Shown piece after piece: positions 7,726-13,957 of a stretch of 13,957 bases of DNA. The notes under the pieces were generated by a model. The model did not search any database, was not told the origin of the DNA, and worked only from the letters and a program-made list of their open reading frames with translations. The stretch is from Russula earlei (lineage: Eukaryota > Basidiomycota > Agaricomycetes > Russulales > Russulaceae): contig JAGFNK010001160.1 of the NCBI GenBank assembly GCA_025769875.1, positions 1 through 13,957 of the forward strand, in the 5' to 3' direction. How positions within the stretch are numbered: position 1 is the first letter of the stretch; every line of letters begins with the position of its first letter. The position numbers and the translations under genes were made by a program.

Positions 7726-7759
7726 GCTTACTGAGCATGACTGAGCATGCTCAGTAAGC
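7726..7759. repeat. Inverted repeat in LTR-C U3
   Basis: GCTTACTGAGCAT (7726-7738) and its exact reverse complement (7747-7759) are separated by 8 bases. A 16-bp perfect palindrome, ACTGAGCATGCTCAGT, is nested at 7740-7755. Nearby TTACTCA copies (7695, 7715, 7782 areas) are related. It resembles a paired binding site for a transcription factor, which is inference. Confidence 0.65.
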
Positions 7760-7841
7760 GTCCTCCGACTTCTTACTCATCACTCTATTGTGCTTGATAA
7801 CAAGGTTATGACTTGTTCCCTATTTAGCAGCTCTCTTGTAG

Positions 7842-7848
7842 TATATAA
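7842..7848 (+). promoter_or_regulatory. TATA box of LTR-C
   Basis: TATATAA about 148 bases before the LTR end. The AATAAA at 7855-7860 and the hairpin at 7866-7885 follow immediately, an order expected at a U3/R junction. Confidence 0.6.
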
Positions 7849-7865
7849 GCGCTCAATAAAGTAGC

Positions 7866-7885
7866 GGACAGTCCTCAGACTGTCC
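7866..7885 (+). other. Stem-loop at the predicted 5' end of the LTR-C transcript
   Basis: GGACAGT and ACTGTCC pair perfectly around the loop CCTCAG. The stem begins 24 bases after the start of TATATAA. In LTR-B the same place reads GGCAGT...ACTGTCC, which can still form the stem with one bulged base. A structured R region could act in strand transfer, polyadenylation choice or packaging. None of these is shown here. Confidence 0.5.
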
Positions 7886-7988
7886 ATTTGTTTACGGCAC
7901 TCTCTACCCCTGGGATACTCCTTTAAGGACCATCCCCTTGTGACTACCCTGGCCTCTTCCCTGCGTGATTGCGCGACTCTCACAGTAA

Positions 7989-8459
7989 CAGTTCCTCTCT
8001 GGTATCTGTTACTACTCTGGACTCTACTTCTTGCCCACGCAGCCTTGGACGTCTACCGACTCGTCTTCGAGCTTATCCCTCGCTCTTGAACTGGATAGTT
8101 CAACAGTGAGTCTTGACAACTTCCACCTTGGATGCATCACATACATTTTTAACACCTCGTTATTTAGGAAACTACTTACCTTGCCTGCTATTTACCACCC
8201 TGCTTATGAGGGCTCATTTTGCTTATCTATCGTACATGACTTCTTGGACGGACATCTCGCTTTCGCATACGGCTACTTACACTTCGAGGAGAACAGTAAC
8301 CGCGTGTCCCTACATCACTATTCGACTTATACAGTCGACACCATCTGCTTTAACCCCCAGCTACTTCGCTTTTGCTTTACGCCTCGTATTCCCCCTAACC
8401 CTCTCGAAATAATTGAGAGGTACCAGCTCAAAACTATAGATCTTGCGCACGGTTCTTAA
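7989..8459 (+). CDS. Open frame with no ATG in the leader of element C (hypothetical)
   Basis: A stop-free frame of about 156 codons runs from just after TAA 7986-7988, across the putative LTR end, to TAA 8457-8459. It contains no Met codon, so translation from here needs a non-AUG start, a spliced upstream exon or a frame change. The reading nevertheless looks protein-like: HPAYEGSFCLSIVHDFLDGH, YGYLHFEEN, TPRIPPNPLEIIERYQL. A GTGAGT donor-like site is at 8106-8111. I do not recognise it. It lies between the 5' LTR and the pre-gag frame and is followed after 28 bases by two AATAAA signals, so it may be the end of a separate transcription unit or an eroded piece of the pre-gag protein. Confidence 0.3.
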   Translation, partial: QFLSGICYYSGLYFLPTQPWTSTDSSSSLSLALELDSSTVSLDNFHLGCITYIFNTSLFRKLLTLPAIYHPAYEGSFCLSIVHDFLDGHLAFAYGYLHFEENSNRVSLHHYSTYTVDTICFNPQLLRFCFTPRIPPNPLEIIERYQLKTIDLAHGS

Positions 8460-8487
8460 AAAGTAAGAACCACCCTTGTAACGCTTC

Positions 8488-8508
8488 AATAAAGATCAAA
8501 TAAAGATC
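8488..8508 (+). terminator. Tandem AATAAAGATC polyadenylation-like signals
   Basis: AATAAAGATC occurs at 8488-8497 and again at 8499-8508, followed by CTCTTTTTGTTTT. A poly(A) signal inside the internal region would be expected to cut short a genomic retrotransposon transcript unless it is suppressed, so it may mark the boundary of a captured or independent gene. Confidence 0.45.
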
Positions 8509-8534
8509 CTCTTTTTGTTTTAATTAAAAGTGCC

Positions 8535-10039
8535 ATGAGAATACGCCTTAGAAGAAGATGAAGAAGAAGACGCTATCACTCGACACGTCTTAAACCTAAA
8601 TCATTATCGAACTTGGACCTCCGTCACATTCCCTGTCACCACTTTAACCAACTTACACGACGTACCAGAAATTGAACCACCTCACGAGGACTTCCCCCAC
8701 CTTATTGTTAAAGAGTTCCTTGGAGTCTTACCTTTCGGACAGCTCTTAAGCCACGACGAACACGCACTATACCTTGTAACCCTTAGTCGAACTTCTACCA
8801 CCAGCACGACAACAACTATTATATTGGCACCTTGCTCAAGCAAAGAACATCCAAGGACAGCCAGTTGACTACCAATCCTTACGCACCAGTGAATTAAACC
8901 TCTGGACCAGAGTCATTCAACCACGCCACCACATCATTATCCACTCCTTGAGAACAGGATACCGCTTATTCTACTTAGCTTGGACATACATCAGCTACTA
9001 TCGTCTCACTGTCCAGTTCTACCACCTACATCCTCAACAGAATACAAAGGGAAAATCAATCTTACGTCCAACTTGCTGTTGTACCAGGAATACACAACAC
9101 CTTTGATTGGGAGACTAACTCTTGGCTATACGACTGCAGACTACAATCAACCTTGGGCAATTACCAGTCCAGACGCCTCATATACTGGTCCCCCTGCTGT
9201 ACTATTCTGTCCCAGCAATCCTAGAAGCCTCGAGTCTTGCCCCTCGACCCCTCACACCGATTCAAACCACTGTCCCAACTAGCCAAGAACGTTGGTCTGC
9301 CAGCACAGAAGATACTGAGTCAAATCCGTGGACAGCAAGGTGTAACTGCAAAACAGAGTATTGCACGTGCAACTTTCGACCAGACACACCTCCTACTCCT
9401 GACGGAATTACCTTGTGGACGCCAGGCGATTACCACCTCCCCATTCGATAAATCTGGCTCCTCGACACAGGAGACGCGCATCATCCCAACGACCCCCTGA
9501 GAGAGAAGCAATTCCCAATGCAAGAGGATTTCTTGTTGAAAGACCATTACCTCCTACCCCTCCTGACGCCTACGTACCCTTGTTTACCAATCGTATTCCT
9601 ACCCCTGTCATACCTATCCAACCCTTTGCATCAGCCCCTCGTTGAATCTCCTGAATAGTACCGATCTTAGGAGTACTGATTTACACTGCTACTTACCAGA
9701 ACAATCCTTCTTAGCATTAAGCCTACCTACACGTTCAAGGAGAGAGTTAATTGAATTCAAGAGTTATTGTACCCAAGCTTGGCATCAATGACTGACACAC
9801 TTCATAGTTTACAAACATCCCTATCAAGGAAATAAGCTGACTTTGCCATCTCTCCAGCAGAGTTTGAAGGATATCTGTGGAAAACCCGAGTAGTCCTAAC
9901 ACAAAGCAGCATCACTGAGGAATACTCCCGAATCCAGTTAAGGAAACATCAAGGAAGACCCGACTCCATTCGACTGAAACCAGCCTATACCATAGCATAT
10001 CCTTGGAATAACGGCCATTGGACCATAAACGTCGTCTAA
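8535..10039 (+). pseudogene. Pre-gag open reading frame of element C, unknown protein, about 500 codons, frameshifted
   Basis: Protein-like sequence runs almost without gaps through successive frames: 8539 to about 8786 (acidic EEDEEED start, then HVLNLNHYRTWTSV), to about 9045 (YWHLAQAKNIQG, SLRTSELNLWTRVIQPRHH), to about 9420 (YVQLAVVPGIHNTFDWE, QLAKNVGLPAQKILSQI; TAG 9222-9224), to about 9640 (ERPLPPTPPDAYVPLF), to about 9830 (TGA 9789-9791), and to TAA 10037-10039 (FAISPAEFEGYLWKTRVV). Five indels and two stops are needed to explain this. ATG 8535-8537 is a likely start, with one extra base directly after it. The stop lies 6 bases before the gag ATG, which would suit termination-reinitiation. 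I recognise no domain. Standard Ty3 elements have no such ORF here. It could be a long Gag N-terminal extension, an accessory protein or a captured gene. Confidence 0.5.
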
Positions 10040-10045
10040 AAACTT

Positions 10046-11556
10046 ATGAGCTCTAGAAGAGATATCACTGACGACGAAGAAAACTTGATCCCACTCTTAT
10101 TTGAAAACCTCAGCTACGATACTGTAGACCACTGTTATCGAGGAAGATTTGCAGGATTATCTATTATCAACCGAGGAAATCTTTCAGATTCTTGGTTTTA
10201 CGAAGACGATAACGACGAAGTCACTACCGCCCAACTTAAAGCAGCAGCCCCAGGAGCAGAAAACGTCCAAGAATTCAACCCATTACAATTTCACAGGTCT
10301 CTTCCTAGATAAACCAGTCAAGTGGAGCCGTTCTAGAAGATATTGGGTTTACTACAACAACAAGGAAGTCGACTTTACCGCTAGAGCAACACAAGAAGTT
10401 ACCGCTGTTCTAGGCACTGCACCAAGCATTCGAAGTGCTACTCCAGGACCCTCTACCCGACGAAATACTCAACAACCCACTCCACATACAGTTAGCAACG
10501 TACCACAGACAATCCCTCGAACACTCACTCCAACTAGAATCCAGTTACAAGGTCCAGCTCCACCTATTGTTACGACTGCAACAACTCAGAATCCTACCAT
10601 GTCAAGCAATCCACGTCTTGTCGGGACTGCCCCAGAACCCTTTGATGGAAAAGCCGACAATGCAGAAGCCTTTTGGGCAGCCTTGGCCAATTACTACTAC
10701 ATCAATGGCGACTCTTTTACAGACGAAAGCAAGAAAGTTGCCGCGGCACTAACCCACTTTAAAGTAGGAACACCCGCTGGAGCATGGGCTAGAGAACAAA
10801 CTACTAAAGCCATGGCTCGTACTATAGCCGACTATGGATCATGGGACGATTTCAAGAAAGCCTTTGCCGATCACTTTATCCCTGCAGAAGCAGAATTAGC
10901 CTCCGCTAACACCATGCACACCTATTATCAAGGGAAACTACCATTTAATGAATGGTATCAGAAATGGTCGCACCACGCATCACGAGCTACCTCCGACTGA
11001 AAGAACAAAGATGTACGCATTCAGGAAGAACATTAACCCGGCCCTACATCAGAAAATACTAGGGATCACGCCGACACCAACTACACTTGCAGCCCTTGTC
11101 AAAGCAGCAAGAGAATTTGACAACCTTTTCCACCTATACAACTCCACTGCTTTTCGAGGAGGACGCTCTGTGCGTACTCGAGGATTAAACACTCAAGGAT
11201 CAGACAATCCCTTGGAAATTAACTTGTATCAAGGAGAACCTAACGAACGACCTTGGGAATCCAGAAGTGAAAGAAAACCTCTCACAGATACAGAGAAAGA
11301 ATTTCGACGCAAGAACAACCTCTGTTATTATTGTGGAAAGAAGAACCATATGGCAAACCAATGTAGAGCAAAGAAAGCAGCCCAAGGACGCCAACGACAA
11401 GGATCTCGCCCCCAAACAGTCAGAGCTACAACCATCCAAGATGAAAACATCGAACCTGCACAAGAAGAACCTATTCCTGTTGCATCATTGACAACTTGGA
11501 GAGAAACACTTGCGGACTCGATCCTCCGCCCAAGATCTGCTCCTATGGATTTTTAA
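10046..11556 (+). pseudogene. gag: Ty3/gypsy Gag with zinc knuckle (element C, frameshifted)
   Basis: Gag builds the virus-like particle and packages RNA. ATG 10046 starts an acidic segment. A one-base shift near 10305 leads to a Pro/Thr-rich linker and then a capsid-like region (PEPFDGKADNAEAFWAAL, ALTHFKVGTPAGAWA, DDFKKAFADHFIP). A second shift near 10985 leads to KMYAFRKNINPALHQKI and the CCHC knuckle CYYCGKKNHMANQC (11323-11364, C-X2-C-X4-H-X4-C). The frame ends at TAA 11554-11556. An internal ATG at 10599 in a TACCATG context precedes the conserved capsid part, so the true Gag could start there and the upstream 550 bases belong to an extension. It overlaps pol by about 60 bases in a different frame. 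Confidence 0.85.
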
Positions 11557-13957
11557 TTGGACCCCCTTCTGCACCGAGAAGGGACATGGTCCAAATCAGT
11601 ACGATACAAAGAGAAATCAATTACCCCAAAGTTTTTACCAAGAATATTCGCTCCCCATCCATTGCCTTAAAAGTTACTCTTGTGGGGAAGACAAGCGGCA
11701 AAGAAATCGGTGCAAGAGCCCTGCTCGACAGTGGAGCAGAAGGAATGATAATCCATGAACGATTTGCACAAAGACATCACCTGCACCTTCGAACTATGAC
11801 CAAACCCTTGCCAGCACAAAATGTAGACGGAACACAAAATGCCAATGGACTAATACATTTTAGCACCATCCAAAGACTTCGCATTCAAGCACACACAGGC
11901 GCCACTCATGACGAACAAGCAGAATTCCTTGTCACTAACATTGGAGATCACGACATTATCTTAGGAACAGATTGGCTACGACACCACAACCCAGATATTG
12001 ATTGGGCAAATGATACAATCACACTGAGGAACTGCCCCCGAACTTGCCTTACCACACACCCAAGCATAACCATTGCATCTGCATCTGGAACGCGGAATTA
12101 CCAAATACAAGCGCTTACTTTCCCTGAAGAAGAAGAACCCGAGTTTACGGACGTTGCTGCACTGATCTTCCCAGATACTGAAGGACCATTGAACCCATGT
12201 GTTGACGAACAAATCCACGACGCGTTTAGCCCAATAACAATCAGCATAAGAGCCAAATCAACCACAGCTACCAAGCTAGCCAATGCAGAAACACCCCCTA
12301 AGACATTAGACGAACTTATCCCTGCCCAATTCTTGAAATGGCGAAAGGTTTTCGATGAACAAGCTTCCCAACGCCTTCCTGCTCACCAACCATGGGACCA
12401 TGCAATCAATCTGAAACCAGGGATCGCCCGACGCGATTCTGGTATCTATCGACTTACTCCTAAAGAACTACAAGCCCTAAAAGAATACCTAAATGAACAC
12501 TTGAAAAGAGGCACTATCCGACCATCAAAAGCAGCTATTGCCAGTCCATTCTTCTTTGTAGAAAAGAAAGGTGGAAGTCTACGACCAGTACAAGACTACC
12601 GAGCCCTGAACACAGCAACAATTAAAGACGCCTACCCACTACCTTTGATTCCTGAATTAATCGACAAACTCCAAGGAGCCCAATACTTTACCAAGTTTGA
12701 CGTACGATGGGGATACAATAACATCCGTCTAAGAGAAGGCGATGAACACCTCGCAGGCATTCAAGACACCATTAGGACTCTTCGAACCTTTAATAATGAC
12801 ATTTGGTCTCTGCAACGCCCCAGCCACTTTCCAACGCTTTATGAACACCATCCTAGCAAAATACATTGCCACAGAACAAGTGGTCGTTTACCTAGATGAT
12901 ATACTAATCATGGCGCAAACCTTGAATGAACTAGATGACTGGACGCATAAGGTCCTAAAGACACTCCAAGACCACGACTTATACTTGAAACCAGAGAAAT
13001 GTGCTTTTCGAACAGACCTCTATTAGTTACCTAGGCATCAATATCTCCCAAGGACGAATATCCATGGACCAAGACAAGTTAATAGGCATTACAAAATGGC
13101 CTACTCCGACCAATGTTACAGAAGTACAAGCATTTCTAGGGTTTTGCAACTTCTATCGGTGATTTATCCACCAATACTCACGAATGGCACGACCCTTGTT
13201 TAATCTAACAAAGAAAGAACACCCCTTTAAATGGGAAGACGATGAAGAACAAGCATTCAGAAAATTAATTCAAGCAGTTCACAACAGCCCCAGTCCTCAT
13301 GTTACCTGATCATACAAAACCCTTTCGACTCATCTGCGATGCAAGCGACTTTGCAGTTGGCGCAATCCTTGGAACAACCTGATGAATTTAACAGATACCA
13401 CCCAGTAGCCTATTTTTCAAATCCTTAGACCCTGCACAACGAAATTACATGATCTACGATAAAGAACTCCTTGCCATCGTCTCATCCCTCTGGCACTTCC
13501 GACACTACCTTGAAGGCGCTACACACCCCATTGATCTATGGACAGACCACAATAATTTGACATACTTCATGACAAAACAAAACTCACACGACGACAAGCC
13601 CGATGGGCGCTCCTTCTCAGCAACTTTGACTTCACCTATCACCCATCACCCAGGGCACATGAACAAAGCAGACGGTCTGTCCAGGCGGCCAGACTTTAAA
13701 GAGGGGATACAAAACGAAAATGATGGAAAAGGTGCTCCTAGATGAAAAATATTTTAAAATCAGAGCAACACGCACCTCTGCCACAGAACCAATCGGTGAC
13801 CAAGAACTTCGACAACAACTACGATCTAGTAAAGACTACGATCCAGAAGTATCTAACGTGTTAGCAATCATTATAAAGAATGGACCAAGACGATATCCAA
13901 AGGCTTACAAGACTGGAACCTCGAAGATGGACTAATATTATTCAAAGGAAAAGTCTA
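11496..13957 (+). pseudogene. pol: Ty3/gypsy Pol: protease, RT, RNase H, start of integrase region (element C, frameshifted, partial)
   Basis: The first long frame (open to 12899) carries the aspartic protease motif LLDSGAEGMII (Asp 11727-11729) with partner DIILGTDWL, then the RT start (AIASPFFFVEKKGG, LRPVQDYRALN, FTKFDVRWGYNN). An extra base near 12756 shifts to a frame with LGLFEPLIMTFGLCNAPATF and the YLDD active site (12889-12900). Near 13015 the frame shifts again (YLGINISQGRISMDQDKL, TGA 13160-13162 where Arg is expected). RNase H shows [23 protein letters not shown] and WTDHNNLTYF across further shifts near 13283, 13372, 13418 and 13582. HHPGHMNKADGLSRRPD ends that domain, and the integrase N-terminal linker is cut by the window edge. 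About eight to nine indels but only one substitution-type stop are seen. Confidence 0.92.

Larger units (their letters stand above)
7658..7990 (+). repeat. LTR-C, probable 5' LTR of element C
   Basis: The 3' end is placed at AGTAACA (7984-7990), by alignment with the end of LTR-B. The matching 5' end would be TGTTACT, and TGTACT at 7658 fits with one base lost, so the left boundary is tentative. Shared with LTR-B are TATATAA, TCAGACTGTCCATTTG, CTGGCCTC and a GCTCAGTAAGC motif. TATA lies at 7842-7848 and AATAAA at 7855-7860. The partner 3' LTR is outside the window, so the boundaries cannot be confirmed here. Confidence 0.5.
7658..13957 (+). mobile_element. Element C: Ty3/gypsy retrotransposon, truncated by the window edge
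   Basis: The order is probable 5' LTR (7658-7990), leader open frame (7989-8459), pre-gag broken frame (8535-10039), gag (10046-11556) and pol (11496 onward: protease, RT, RNase H, start of the integrase region). The rest of integrase and the 3' LTR are beyond 13957. Codons keep many CpGs, unlike element A. Frames are broken by many 1-2 base indels but few stops. The pol domain order and RT motifs put it in Ty3/gypsy. The large coding region between LTR and gag is not part of the standard layout. Confidence 0.8.

Noticed and set aside
12742..13026. A separate small RT gene starting at 12742
   Set aside because: It is the continuation of the element C RT after a one-base frameshift near 12756; the ATG is a chance internal codon.
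1..13957. tRNA, rRNA, CRISPR arrays, prokaryotic operons
   Set aside because: No cloverleaf-like B-box sequence, no regular spaced repeats and no ribosome-binding-site-led gene clusters were found; signals present are eukaryotic.

Overview
The window looks like repeat-rich DNA from a mushroom-forming fungus (Agaricomycetes, Basidiomycota). The basis is the Ty3/gypsy reverse transcriptases, which carry the RWGYNN version of the RT motif that I associate with Agaricomycete elements, plus eukaryotic TATA and AATAAA signals and no prokaryotic gene organisation. I found no intact host gene, tRNA, rRNA or CRISPR array. Almost everything is layered, broken transposable elements, so most coding features are pseudogenes. 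No single species can be named from sequence reading alone.

Layout, left to right. (1) 23-410: a fragment resembling the N-terminal Gag of a Ty1/copia element, with an in-frame stop. (2) 411-3649: a structure of about 3.2 kb bounded by inverted arms of about 340-370 bp that match at roughly 94% by eye and are flanked by TA. Its interior has no recognisable transposase. It holds a G-rich Ala/Glu/Lys-coding low-complexity tract, a broken open frame with a basic N-terminus, a C-rich tract and an AATAAA signal. (3) 3650-5720: element A, a 5'-truncated Ty3/gypsy pol (RT, RNase H, integrase). Its RT, RNase H and DDE catalytic residues survive, but it has several TGA codons exactly where Arg is expected. 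(4) 5943-6385: an LTR (LTR-B) with perfect 7-bp terminal inverted repeats, followed by a broken open frame (about 6555-7505) of unknown function. (5) 7658-13957: element C, a second Ty3/gypsy element that runs off the right edge. It has a probable 5' LTR, a leader open frame without any ATG, a long broken frame (8535-10039) upstream of gag that I do not recognise, then gag with a zinc knuckle and pol with protease, RT, RNase H and the start of the integrase region.

The LTRs at 5943-6385 and 7658-7990 are diverged relatives: from the TATA box to about 30 bp past the LTR end they share blocks including a 16-bp identical stretch. In element C the order LTR, leader ORF, pre-gag ORF, gag, pol suggests one transcript for all of them. 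The pre-gag ORF stops only 6 nt before the gag ATG.

The two Ty3 copies have decayed differently. Element A and the inverted arms show CpG-to-TpG changes, while element C keeps many CpGs and is broken mainly by 1-2 base indels. That points to different ages or, for element C, possible sequencing indels. The most interesting candidates are the pre-gag ORF of element C and the long-armed inverted-repeat element with unexplained cargo.
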